Assembly (NCBI GenBank): GCA_024103215.1
Contig: JAGFIY010000104.1
Location: 1 to 64,000 of the forward strand
Origin: Melioribacteraceae bacterium
GTDB lineage: Bacteria > Bacteroidota > Ignavibacteria > Ignavibacteriales > Melioribacteraceae
Reading direction: 5' to 3'
DNA length: 64,000 nt
How positions within the stretch are numbered: position 1 is the first letter of the stretch; each line of letters begins with the position of its first letter. This document shows positions 9,691 through 19,400 of this stretch, piece after piece. The notes under the pieces are model-generated. The model had not been told where the DNA came from. It saw only the letters and a program-made list of their open reading frames with translations, and ran no database searches. Both the position numbers and the translations under genes were made by a program.

Positions 9691-12600
9691 TTAGATCTCC
9701 GTTAGATTTTTATTTATTGTAAAATTAAACGTGCTTCCGCCTTTATCGTTTGATTCAACCCATATTCTTCCACCGTGTTTTTCGACAATTCTTTTACATA
9801 TTGCTAATCCCATTCCGGAACCTTCGAATTCATTTCTAGTATGAAGTCTTACAAATATTTCAAATATCTTTTCGTTAAATTCTTCCGAAATACCAATTCC
9901 GTTATCGCTCACGCTGAACTGTATTTCATCCCCTTTATCGATTGAGAACAGATCAATAACGGGGGCATTGTCACTCTTATATTTCAATGAATTTGAGATT
10001 AAGTTTTGGAATACACGAGTTATCTGAACTTCATCAACTCTCAAATCGGGTAACTTTTCAAAATTTATTTTTGCTTTTGTTTCTTCAATTTTAGAGGATA
10101 AATTCAATAACACTTTGTTTATTACATCATTAAGATTCGTTAATTCGAAATGACTTCCGCGCGTTGATACTCTAGAATACTGCAGCAAATCGTTTATAAG
10201 TATCTGCATGCGTTTTGCACCATCTACGGCAAAATTTATAAATTCTATTCCATCGGAATCCAGCATACTTTTATACCGGCGTTCGATAAGTTGAACATAA
10301 CTCGAAACCATCCTAAGTGGTTCTTGAAGATCATGAGATGCAACGTAAGCAAATTGTTCTAAATCTTTGTTTGAGCGTTTTAAATCCTCAAGAGTATGCT
10401 CTAATTTTCTCTGCATCTCTGTTATCTCCGTTATATCCAAAATACTTACGATAACTTGATTTGTGTTCGTCTTAAACGATGAAAAGTTTACCTGCATTAT
10501 TACGTTTATTCTTCTTCCAGTTAAAGTCTTTAAATTCATCACAGTTTCGTAAGTTTCTTTACCATCAATAAACGCCTTCAATTCTTCCGCATAAATTTGA
10601 ATCGATTCATCAGAACATATATTTTTTTGCAGCAATTCAACTATATCTTCGTGTTTTTCAGCTTCAAAGATCTTCAGAGTTTTCGAATTTACATCAATAA
10701 CCTCAAGGTTTTGCAAAGCATCACTTACCGTCATATTATTTTTTTCAAAATACTCAAGTAGATTTGTTGTTCCGTTATTACGCAAATGATCTAAGTATTC
10801 AATAACTCCTTTCCAATCCTCTTCCCAGATTGCAACAGGTGAATTATCAAATAAACTTCTATATCTCTTTTCCGCAAATAATCTTTCAGAAATATCAATT
10901 CCGATTACTAATAAAACTGGTTTGTCATCCTTTAATATTTTTATTCCGTTGAAGTAGAACGGAATGTGATTTTTAATCCTAGAAGCAAACTCAGCCTCCA
11001 CAATTACTTCTCCGGAATTAAACGCTTGTTTGAATGCTTGTGTCATCTTCTCCCTATCATGCGGGGCAATCAAATCGAAAAGTTTAACTCCTTGTATCTC
11101 ATTTTCTGACAAACCAGAAAGTTCTTCAAGCTTATTATTCCATTTTATCAAATTTCCCGCTTGATCAGCTAAATAGAAAATACCTGGCATCGCGTTTATT
11201 ACTGATTCAGTAAATTTTTTCTCCTCCAATATCTTCTGCTGGGCTTCTATCCTTTCAGTGATATTTTGTACTGTTGTCAAAAAGAAAAGCTTGTTTCCAT
11301 TGGAATCTTTGTGTATAGAGGTAGTAACATTAGCCCAAACGATGTTGCCGGATTTATGGAGATATCTCTTTTCATAAGTTGCTGTTTCTATCTGCTCATT
11401 AAATAATTCTTGGGTTATTTTTTCACTCTTATTATGATCATCTGGATGTGTTATTTCTTTCCAATGAAGATCGGCAAGTTCACTTTCTGTGTAACCGAGC
11501 ATTTTGCAGAATGCGTTATTAACATTTATTTTACCGTCAAGTGTAGTCATAGATTTTCCGAGCGGAGAATCTTCAAATATTTTTCTGAATTTTTCTTCGC
11601 TTTCTTCCAAAGCCTTTTGCTTTAAATAATTTTCGGTCTGATCTCTAAGGACAAATACTACACCTATTATATCACCATTTTCGTCTTTGATTGGGGATTT
11701 ACTTTCGGAAACAGGAATTCTTTTTCCTTTAGTAGAAACTAGTATAGCCTCCTCGGTCAACGTTGAGGTGACTTTTCCAACCAGAATTTCATCGACAGAG
11801 CTATCAATTCTATCACCGGTTTTTGCATTTTCGAGATGAAAGATTAATTCAAGTCCGATTCCTTCGGCATCTGCTTCGGTCCAACCTGTTAATTTTTCAG
11901 CAGCCGAGTTGATCTGCTGCACGATCCCCTTTTCATCCGTTGTTATTACAGCATCGCCAATACTGTAGAGAATCGTTTTAAATTTCGACTGCGCAGCGAG
12001 CAGTTCTTTATCTACACGGGAAATTTCATACAACAAATCTTTTTGTTTAGAAATATAGAAGTAAGCTAATCCCATTAAAGCAAATGATGTTATCAACAAA
12101 CCGATAATCGAAATTAAAATTGCTCTATAATTTAATTCTTCGAAAATCGTACTCTTATCTAGTTTCGCGACTAAATACCAACTTGTTCCTTCAATATCCT
12201 TAATGTATGAAAGGACTGTTTCCCCCAAATAATCTACACCTTCCCAAATTCCTTGATAACCAAGTATAGCCTGTACCGAAGGGTATTGAGATTCAGTAAT
12301 CGGCACTTTCAATTTTAATGCAGTATTCTTTTTGTATAGGAGTTCATTAAGGAACAATGCATAATCACCTTCTTTTCTTAAAATGAAAGTTTCCCCTTTC
12401 CGGTTTGTATTAGGCCAAGAGGAAATAAGCGGATAGAGATAGCGATTTGGATCGATTCTAAATACTATAACTGCCGTAACTTCGTTATTACGGTTCATCA
12501 GAGGTGCAGTAAAGTCCAAATGAATTCCTCCTCGAAGCGGGCAGATATAAAAGTCCGAAAATTCGACTTTAGAATTCGATATGGATTTTCTAATGGTTTC

Positions 12601-13008
12601 TACAGGAATATTAAGTGTATCGTCAGTTCCCGTCTTGAGAATTATTTTTATTTCTTCTTCAACGTTTGTTATGAAAAGTTCATCATAATCATAATTCGAT
12701 TTAATCAATTCTAACTGATTTTCAATTAACTTCGCAGATCTTTCGGATGGATAATAAATATAATCCGATACGACATCATTGAATAGAGTGGATTCTGAAA
12801 ATACATTTATGTCACTTGTTCTCTCTTTTATCCAATTATTTATTTCGCGCGATTTTAACTCGGCTATGGTTTTAATTTCGTCTTTTCTTTCGTTTAAGAT
12901 TTCTTCGGCTTGATAATTATAATAGAAAAATGCAGCCGAAGTCACCATAATGAAAACTAGTAAGGCAAGTAATACTAAATATCGTTTTCGAATAATTTTA
13001 TGCCGCAT
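9691..13008 (-). CDS. membrane sensor histidine kinase, Cache-like sensor plus four PAS domains, 1105 aa
   Basis: This is the only membrane-anchored kinase of the block. Transmembrane helix 1 spans about 10-30 and helix 2 about 297-319; the roughly 265 residues between them have the pattern of a double Cache ligand-binding domain exposed outside the inner membrane. Four cytoplasmic PAS domains follow at about 342-460, 470-590, 597-712 and 715-850, then a short coiled coil and the kinase. His892 lies in [11 protein letters not shown], the H-box form found in phytochrome-like kinases; the N-box [16 protein letters not shown] and GSGMGL are intact. It is followed after four bases by an Rcp1-like receiver (9240), its probable partner, and preceded by a lone receiver gene 51 bases away. 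The external ligand cannot be told from sequence. Confidence 0.95.
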   Translation of the reverse strand: MRHKIIRKRYLVLLALLVFIMVTSAAFFYYNYQAEEILNERKDEIKTIAELKSREINNWIKERTSDINVFSESTLFNDVVSDYIYYPSERSAKLIENQLELIKSNYDYDELFITNVEEEIKIILKTGTDDTLNIPVETIRKSISNSKVEFSDFYICPLRGGIHLDFTAPLMNRNNEVTAVIVFRIDPNRYLYPLISSWPNTNRKGETFILRKEGDYALFLNELLYKKNTALKLKVPITESQYPSVQAILGYQGIWEGVDYLGETVLSYIKDIEGTSWYLVAKLDKSTIFEELNYRAILISIIGLLITSFALMGLAYFYISKQKDLLYEISRVDKELLAAQSKFKTILYSIGDAVITTDEKGIVQQINSAAEKLTGWTEADAEGIGLELIFHLENAKTGDRIDSSVDEILVGKVTSTLTEEAILVSTKGKRIPVSESKSPIKDENGDIIGVVFVLRDQTENYLKQKALEESEEKFRKIFEDSPLGKSMTTLDGKINVNNAFCKMLGYTESELADLHWKEITHPDDHNKSEKITQELFNEQIETATYEKRYLHKSGNIVWANVTTSIHKDSNGNKLFFLTTVQNITERIEAQQKILEEKKFTESVINAMPGIFYLADQAGNLIKWNNKLEELSGLSENEIQGVKLFDLIAPHDREKMTQAFKQAFNSGEVIVEAEFASRIKNHIPFYFNGIKILKDDKPVLLVIGIDISERLFAEKRYRSLFDNSPVAIWEEDWKGVIEYLDHLRNNGTTNLLEYFEKNNMTVSDALQNLEVIDVNSKTLKIFEAEKHEDIVELLQKNICSDESIQIYAEELKAFIDGKETYETVMNLKTLTGRRINVIMQVNFSSFKTNTNQVIVSILDITEITEMQRKLEHTLEDLKRSNKDLEQFAYVASHDLQEPLRMVSSYVQLIERRYKSMLDSDGIEFINFAVDGAKRMQILINDLLQYSRVSTRGSHFELTNLNDVINKVLLNLSSKIEETKAKINFEKLPDLRVDEVQITRVFQNLISNSLKYKSDNAPVIDLFSIDKGDEIQFSVSDNGIGISEEFNEKIFEIFVRLHTRNEFEGSGMGLAICKRIVEKHGGRIWVESNDKGGSTFNFTINKNLTEI

Positions 13009-13059
13009 TATTTATTTTGATTTTAAGTTTTTATTATCTTTAATTTTTATCGATATTTT

Positions 13060-13449
13060 TTAATCTACCGTAACCGATTTTTCTCTTTGACCGCCTGAGA
13101 ATTCCGTGACAACGGGTAGTAGTTTCTCAAATTCTTCTACCTTGCTTAAGAATACATCCGCACCTTCCTTTTCTGCCTTTGCTATATATTGTTGATTGTT
13201 ATAATTGCTAAGCATAATCACTTTAGCATTTTTATTTGATTCTTTTACGATCGGAATTAATTCGATGCCGCTGCCACCGGGCATCCGAATATCGAGAATA
13301 GCAATCTCCGGTTTGAACGTCCGGATTTTCTTTTTTGCATCCATCGCATTTACAGCTTCCTCTATTTCGAGAACCGAATTTACCTTTAAAAGCAGATCTC
13401 TTACTCTGTTCCTCAGAAGATGTGAGTCATCTACGATAAGAACTTTCAT
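13060..13449 (-). CDS. stand-alone receiver domain protein, 129 aa
   Basis: A single receiver domain starts MKVLIVDDS, with Asp53 in AILDIRMP as phosphoacceptor, Ser81 in the threonine/serine switch position and Lys103. The N-terminal part resembles NarL/FixJ-type receivers more than the Rcp1 type of the neighbouring genes, but no helix-turn-helix follows; the last 15 residues are polar and look disordered. A very strong ribosome site (GGAGG, seven bases upstream) fixes the start. Its 5' region carries two overlapping inverted repeats (13523-13559), so it is probably the first gene of its own transcript together with the membrane kinase at 9691. Confidence 0.93.
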   Translation of the reverse strand: MKVLIVDDSHLLRNRVRDLLLKVNSVLEIEEAVNAMDAKKKIRTFKPEIAILDIRMPGGSGIELIPIVKESNKNAKVIMLSNYNNQQYIAKAEKEGADVFLSKVEEFEKLLPVVTEFSGGQREKSVTVD

Positions 13450-13522
13450 ATATTTCCTCCAAAAAAAAACATTTGATTAACTAATTAATGATACACGAAT
13501 TGTTTCAGGAAATCTGTCAGGC

Positions 13523-13559
13523 AAACACCTAAATATTTGTAGGTGTTTACCCTACAAAT
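13523..13559 (-). promoter_or_regulatory. two overlapping, mutually exclusive inverted repeats
   Basis: AAACACCTA at 13523-13531 pairs perfectly with TAGGTGTTT at 13540-13548 (loop eight bases). ATTTGTAGG at 13535-13543 pairs perfectly with CCTACAAAT at 13551-13559 (loop seven bases). The two 9-bp stems share bases and cannot form together. The site lies between the stop of the nucleotidyltransferase gene (13589) and the start of the receiver gene (13449), both on the minus strand. It may be a pair of overlapping operators or an attenuator; no long U-tract follows, which argues against a simple terminator. Confidence 0.55.
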
Positions 13560-13588
13560 TTTCTATAATATTTTATGAATAAGGTGTA

Positions 13589-14296
13589 TTAAACGGAGAG
13601 ATTTTTAAGATCTTCAATTTTTCCAACATCGTAAACAAAATCATTATTATGCTCGTAAGCTATGATGTTCAAAAATTGTGCGGCGCGTAAATAAAGATCA
13701 ATTATCGAAAAAATTTTCCATTCCGGGAAATATTGAAACAGTCGTGGATGAATAATCTGAATACCGCTGAAAGAGAGTTCGTTTAATTCATTTTCATCTC
13801 GGGAGAGTATTATCTCACCGGTTTTAATATTTTTCCATCCACAAAGAATTCCCTCATTGTTGAAAAGTAATTTTCGAGAACTCTTTCTGTTTTGAACAGC
13901 CAACAGAGCAGCATACTTATTTTTATCGAACGAATTGATAAATTTACCTAAGTTGATATTAGATATTATATCCACATTATGAATTAGAATCGGTTCGTCA
14001 ATTTGGAATGCGGATGAAACTTTTTTCAATCCTCCACCAGTCTCAAGAAGTTCATTAGTTTCGTCGGATATTGTGATTTTTACACCAAAATTATTTTGCG
14101 ATCTCAAAAATTCCTTAATTTGTCCTGCAAAATGATGAACGTTTATAATTATCTCGTCAATGCCTGCAGATAAAAATTTTTCAATTACAATCTGAAGAAG
14201 AGGTTTGCCGTTTATTTGAACCAAGGCTTTGGGAATTTTTTGTGTGATTGGACTCAGTCTGGTTCCGAGTCCGGCAGCGAAAATCATTCCTTTCAT
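13589..14296 (-). CDS. murU: sugar-1-phosphate nucleotidyltransferase, MurU-like
   Basis: The 235-residue protein starts with the nucleotidyltransferase signature GLGTRL (9-14) and the catalytic lysine of IPKAL (Lys23), followed by LLETGGGL (83-90) and a metal-binding Asp109 in HNVDII. Size and signature fit the MurU/HddC branch, in which MurU makes UDP-MurNAc from MurNAc-1-phosphate in the cell-wall recycling route that bypasses GlmU and fosfomycin-sensitive MurA. The gene overlaps by four bases (ATGA) the AmgK-like kinase upstream, and the AmgK/MurU pair is the known recycling couple, so this assignment rests on both sequence and neighbour. A mannose-1-phosphate guanylyltransferase remains possible. 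Two inverted repeats follow its stop. Confidence 0.78.
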   Translation of the reverse strand: MKGMIFAAGLGTRLSPITQKIPKALVQINGKPLLQIVIEKFLSAGIDEIIINVHHFAGQIKEFLRSQNNFGVKITISDETNELLETGGGLKKVSSAFQIDEPILIHNVDIISNINLGKFINSFDKNKYAALLAVQNRKSSRKLLFNNEGILCGWKNIKTGEIILSRDENELNELSFSGIQIIHPRLFQYFPEWKIFSIIDLYLRAAQFLNIIAYEHNNDFVYDVGKIEDLKNLSV

Positions 14297-15801
14297 ACTT
14301 TACCGGATTTTTCCAATTCGCGATGAATTACTTCCACAGAAATATTAAATTTTTGCCGAATCATTTCTGCAGTTTTTTCAGCGCAATAAACCGAACGATG
14401 CTGCCCCCCGGTGCAGCCAAAATAAATAGCAAGATTTTCGAAATCTCGCTCAAGATAATTTTGGATGGATGGAGTAATTGTTGAATACACATTATCCAAA
14501 AACTCTCTTGCTTCTGACTTCGTTTCCAAAAAGGAAATAACTTCTTTATCCCTTCCCGTTAATGCTTTATATTCTTCGAGCCTTCCAGGATTATTAATTG
14601 ATCTGCAGTCAAAAACAAATCCGCCGCCATTTCCGTTTGTATCCTCGGGAATTCCATCTTTGTATGAAAAGCTCTTAACTGTTACTTTTAATTTACTAGT
14701 CTTAAGCGAAATATTTTTATTATGGATAACAAATCCTTCTCTATGGCTCCGATCCAAACTATCAAACAACACTTTGAGATAATTGAGAGAATTAGGAAAT
14801 CTTTTATCACTTAGGAGTGAATCTATATAATCAACTGCATTTGGAATTTTATTTGAAAAATCTGTCTTTAACTGAATTCCTCCACGAAAACTATATGCTC
14901 CAAGAAGCTGCAAAACACGGAATATTGCATAAAAATAAAATCGTCTTTCGAACTTTTCTATGTCAATTTTAATTTTCCTTGATAACTCGGTCAGATATGT
15001 TTCATATAAGATTTTTCTTTGATCTTCAGTGAATTTTATGCTCCCGCTGAATAGTATTGAGGCAAGATCATACTGCAATGCTCCCATTCTTCCACCTTGA
15101 TAATCGATGAAATAATAATCGTCATTTTTCAACATAATATTTCGTGATTGAAAATCCCTATATACAAAGTAATTGTCATCGTCAGAATCGAGTAGTAATT
15201 TAATGAATTCATCAAATGTATTTTCTAGAACATCCTCCTCAATTTCTTCTATAGCTTGCTTTAGAAAGTAATACTTAAAGTAATTAAAATCCCATTTCAT
15301 GGAGATTTTGTCAAATTTTGGTACCGGATAACACTTCGAAAAATCGAGTCGTTGTGCTCCGTCGATTTGGAATTTAGGAAGAATTGAAACAACCTTTTTG
15401 AAATGATTCACTGCCTCAAAATCAACTTCCGCCCACCCCCAAGGGTTGCGCAAAGTATCATAAAGTGTTTGCTCCCCCAAATCTTCCACTAGATAAATTC
15501 CTAAATCAAGATCATGAGAATATATGGCGGGCACGTTCAGATTATTATCACGGAAAATTTTCGATAAATAAATAAATGCTTCATTTTCTCTACGATTTTT
15601 ATTTTCGCATAAAACTGCTTTTACTCTTCGCCCGAATACTCGATGATATTTTCTGTGTGATCCCGAGGATTTGGAATTTATGCTTTCAATTTTTTCTAAA
15701 TCTTCACCACACCATTTATTAAGCAGCAATTTAGCTTGCTTTTGCAGCTCATCTGTTCTTAATTTTTTATCTTCGTCAAATCCGTACGCGTTTAAACTCA
15801 T
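14293..15801 (-). CDS. AmgK-like amino-sugar kinase fused to a RapZ C-terminal domain
   Basis: Residues about 20-345 form an aminoglycoside-phosphotransferase-type kinase: the catalytic loop FVYRDFQSRNIM with Asp216 and the metal motif FIDYQGGRMG with Asp233 match AmgK, which phosphorylates MurNAc and GlcNAc at the anomeric position. Residues about 370-502 match the C-terminal half of RapZ/YvcJ, including GCTGGQHRS at 462-470 and a closing HRELEK. The N-terminal P-loop ATPase half of RapZ is absent. In E. coli this C-terminal half binds glucosamine-6-phosphate and the GlmZ RNA, so it could make the kinase respond to amino-sugar levels. It overlaps the MurU-like gene by four bases and starts 27 bases after the NarL-type regulator, in the same direction. 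The fusion is seen directly; the regulatory role is inferred. Confidence 0.85.
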   Translation of the reverse strand: MSLNAYGFDEDKKLRTDELQKQAKLLLNKWCGEDLEKIESINSKSSGSHRKYHRVFGRRVKAVLCENKNRRENEAFIYLSKIFRDNNLNVPAIYSHDLDLGIYLVEDLGEQTLYDTLRNPWGWAEVDFEAVNHFKKVVSILPKFQIDGAQRLDFSKCYPVPKFDKISMKWDFNYFKYYFLKQAIEEIEEDVLENTFDEFIKLLLDSDDDNYFVYRDFQSRNIMLKNDDYYFIDYQGGRMGALQYDLASILFSGSIKFTEDQRKILYETYLTELSRKIKIDIEKFERRFYFYAIFRVLQLLGAYSFRGGIQLKTDFSNKIPNAVDYIDSLLSDKRFPNSLNYLKVLFDSLDRSHREGFVIHNKNISLKTSKLKVTVKSFSYKDGIPEDTNGNGGGFVFDCRSINNPGRLEEYKALTGRDKEVISFLETKSEAREFLDNVYSTITPSIQNYLERDFENLAIYFGCTGGQHRSVYCAEKTAEMIRQKFNISVEVIHRELEKSGKV

Positions 15802-15828
15802 AATTAAATTCTCGTGTGGAGGAAATTA

Positions 15829-16461
15829 TTACATTTCTACTAATTTATTCTTTACAGCGTAAGTTGTCAATTCGGCATTGTTTTTTAACATCATTTTATC
15901 AAGAATTCGCTTACGGTAAGTACTTATAGTTTTATCACTTAGAAAGAGTTCCTCAGCAATTTCTTTAACTGTTTTACCGGCTGCAATCAGACATAGAACA
16001 TGAAATTCCCTACCGGATAATTTTTCATGCGGAGCAATAGTATCATGATCGTAAAATTTATCGGCTAAAACGGTAGAAACTTCGGGAGAAATGTATTTCT
16101 TTCCGTTCTTTACAGAATCTATAGCTTTCTCAAGTTCATCAAATGCGCTGTCCTTTGTAATGTAGCCATATGCTCCCGATTTGATAGCCCGTGCTGCAAA
16201 CATTTCCTCTTTATGAACGCTAAGTATCAATATCTTCGTATTCTTCTTTCGGTTGTTAGCGGCTTTCAATACATCTAACCCGCTTTTGTGCGGCATTGAA
16301 ATATCCATAATTACAATATCATAATTGCCGCTGATGATTTTCCGTTCCGCTTCAATTCCATCCGATGCTTCATCAACGGATTCTAAATCGTGAAATCCCT
16401 GAACGATTTTTTTCAAGCCTTCACGAACAATTGTATGATCATCTGCAATTAATATTTTCAT
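15829..16461 (-). CDS. NarL/FixJ-family response regulator with LuxR helix-turn-helix
   Basis: A receiver (1-120; Asp9/Asp8 pair in IADDH, phosphoacceptor Asp53 in IVIMDISMP, Lys near 105) precedes a LuxR-type DNA-binding domain (about 145-205) with the LSGREFHVL start and the recognition region AEELFLSDKTISTYRKRI. It is the only protein in the 25-kb signalling block with a recognisable DNA-binding domain. It follows the nine-PAS kinase by three bases; HisKA_3 kinases normally pair with NarL-type regulators, so partnership is well supported. Such regulators bind short palindromes as dimers; the inverted repeats at 13523-13559 and 27687-27717 are candidate targets, which is speculation. Confidence 0.95.
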   Translation of the reverse strand: MKILIADDHTIVREGLKKIVQGFHDLESVDEASDGIEAERKIISGNYDIVIMDISMPHKSGLDVLKAANNRKKNTKILILSVHKEEMFAARAIKSGAYGYITKDSAFDELEKAIDSVKNGKKYISPEVSTVLADKFYDHDTIAPHEKLSGREFHVLCLIAAGKTVKEIAEELFLSDKTISTYRKRILDKMMLKNNAELTTYAVKNKLVEM

Positions 16462-16464
16462 AAA

Positions 16465-19400
16465 TTAATCTGTCAATGGAATTGTCACAGAAACCCTTGT
16501 TCCCCTGGGTGTTCCAGGCAATATCTTAATAGTTCCACCTATAAGATTTATTCTTTCTCTCATTCCTATTAATCCGAGTGATTTAATTGAATTCAGTTTT
16601 TCTGTTTCTATACCGACACCATCATCCTTAATCGTTAAATTTAATTGATTTTCTTTTAGTTTCAAATTAACCAGAACTTTTTTAGCGTGGGAATGTCTTG
16701 AGATATTTGTTAAAGATTCTTGAAAAACTCTAAATACTGCAGTCGAAATAGATTCGTTTAGGTTAATCTCCTCGGGAGAAACATTCAGTTTTCCTTTCAT
16801 TTTGTTTCTCTTTAAAAATTCATCGAACTGCCATTCAACTGCGGCGGAAAGACCGAGCTCGTCTAATATTCCCGGACGCAGTTCAGTTGATATTTTACGT
16901 ACCGTGTTAATAGTTGTATCAACCAGACTTCGTATCTCATCAATCTTCCCCTTTGGATCATTTAGTTCATCAGGCAAATCACTCTTTAAACTTCCCAAAT
17001 CAATTTTAATTGCGGTCAGCGATTGACCGAGATCATCATGAATTTCTCTCGCAAGCTCTGTCCGTTCGGTTTCGCGCATCTTCTCCAAATTTTGATAAAG
17101 CGACTGAAGTTCCTTTCTTGATCTTTCAATCTCCTTTTGCATTCTCAAACTTTCAGTGATATCTTCAGCTGAACTTAATGTTCCTATAAGTTTTCCTTGT
17201 TCATCTTTAAGTATACTGTTATGCCATCCCAATATTTTTATTTTATTGTAACGACAAAGAACTTCATTTTCCACATAATCGAATTTTTCATATTCGCCTT
17301 TCAACGTTTTTTTCAAAACACGATTAACTCGCTTGCGAGATTTTTCGGGGATAAAATTATCTACCCAGTTTTTACCAATAATATATTTTTTAGAATACCC
17401 TAAAATTTCCGCACCCTTCCGGTTTATCATCATAACCTTACCGTTCTTATCAATTGCAAGCATCATCATAGCGGCAGTTTCCAGATAATTTTCCGCTCGA
17501 TTTCTTTCGAAGATTATTCTTTCTTCGGCTCGCTTTCGATCGGAAATATCTCTAATAATTACTTGAACTCCCATTTCTTTTTCTAAACGGATTGGAACCG
17601 CAGTCACTTCAACATCAATTTCCTTTCCTTTTAGAGTTAAGTATTTCTCCTCAACGGCGACATAAGCAGTATTTTTATTAATAATATTCTTTATTCGGGC
17701 TTTAACCTCATTCAAACAATCCGGGTGAACAATTTTTGTAACATCAAGTCCGATTATGTCATCAAGAGATTTAGCTTGCAGTAATTTTCTGGAAGCAGGA
17801 TTAGCGAATACTAATTTATTGTTTAAGTGAATCGCAATTGCATCAGGCGAACTTTCTACTAGTTTTTTATATCTCAGTTCACTTTCAATTAATTTTTGCT
17901 CCGTCATCCTTCGCTCAGTTATGTTAAGAATTACTTCAATAGCAGCAATTCTTTTTCCACTTTCGTCGTTTATCGGGGCTGCGTGAGAGATTACATATTT
18001 TTCACTTTTATCAACGTTACGTATAATAAATTCTTCTCTTACAATTTCCCCTGTCGAAACAGCACGTGCTAAAGGAACTTCAGATCGTTTATATTCCGTT
18101 CCATCAGTTCGATAAATTTTCAAATTAGAAAGGTAGTTTTTGATTCCAATTTTATTGTATTTGTCGGTGCTTTCAAACCGAATTAGATCCAAAGCAGCTT
18201 TGTTCAAATACTTTAACTTCTGATTCTGAACATCGGCAATGACAATACCGGCTTGACTATTATCAAACGCCGCTTGCAGTAATGCTTCATTCTCTTTAAG
18301 CTTTCGCTCATATTCCTTCTGTGCAGTAACATCTATTACCGTTGAAACCATAATATCTTGATCATAAAGCGGAATATTTTGCGCATTGATTATGTGTTCT
18401 GAACCATCCTGATGAGTTACAACACAACCCTCCCAATGCATTCTTGTAATATCTTTTGATCCGACATCTTCCATTACTCGTTTCATTAACCTATTTCGAT
18501 ACTCCTCTTCCGGATAAACCAAGTTAAAGAAATTACCAACATCAAATAGTTCTTCTTTTGGCCACCCATATATCTCTTCAAATTTCTTATTTATGTAAAA
18601 AGCAAAACCGTCATTTATTCTATTTAATGCAACTCCGATGGGAAGTTCATCCATTACGATTTGAATAAATTCATTTCTTCTTTTCAATTCTTTTTGATAT
18701 TCTATTTGTTCGGTGATATCTATTGCAACTCCTTGAATATAACCCTCTTTTTCAAAAAGTCTCCCGGAATATCTGAACCATCTAACCTCACCGGATTTTA
18801 TAGTGAGAGCCGCTTCATAATTATCGAAATGACCTTTTGCTCTCAAACTATCCAGTATAAATTCCCTTGCTTTCGGATCAACATAATGTTCAGATGTGAT
18901 ATATTTATTAATAGCCTCTTCCACCGAATCATAACCAAACAAAGCAGCCATTTTCTTATTTGCCATGATCAGTTTACCATCCGTTAATCTTGTGCGGTAA
19001 ATGCCAACCTGAACATTATCATAAATACTTCTGTAATTTGATTCGCTTTCTCTAAGCTTAATTTCAGCATCCTTTAATTTTGTTATATCTCTGCCAACAC
19101 CTACAAGACCTATTACTTTTTCCTCCGTGTTGCGTATCGGGGAAAGAACAGTCAAATAAAAAGTTTTGATATTATTAGAAACTATTTCCCATTCGTAAGA
19201 GACAGTTTCACCTTTAAACGCCTTTTGATTATGTGAATGGTGAATATTTCCAATCTCTTCACCAAATATATCCACAGCCGTTTTCCCAATAAATATATCC
19301 GCATTGAAATCCAACTCCTTAGTCCATCTCCCGTATAATCCTGTGTGCTTTTCGTTTAAATCCAATGTGTATATTATATCGTCCATTGAAGTAACGATAG

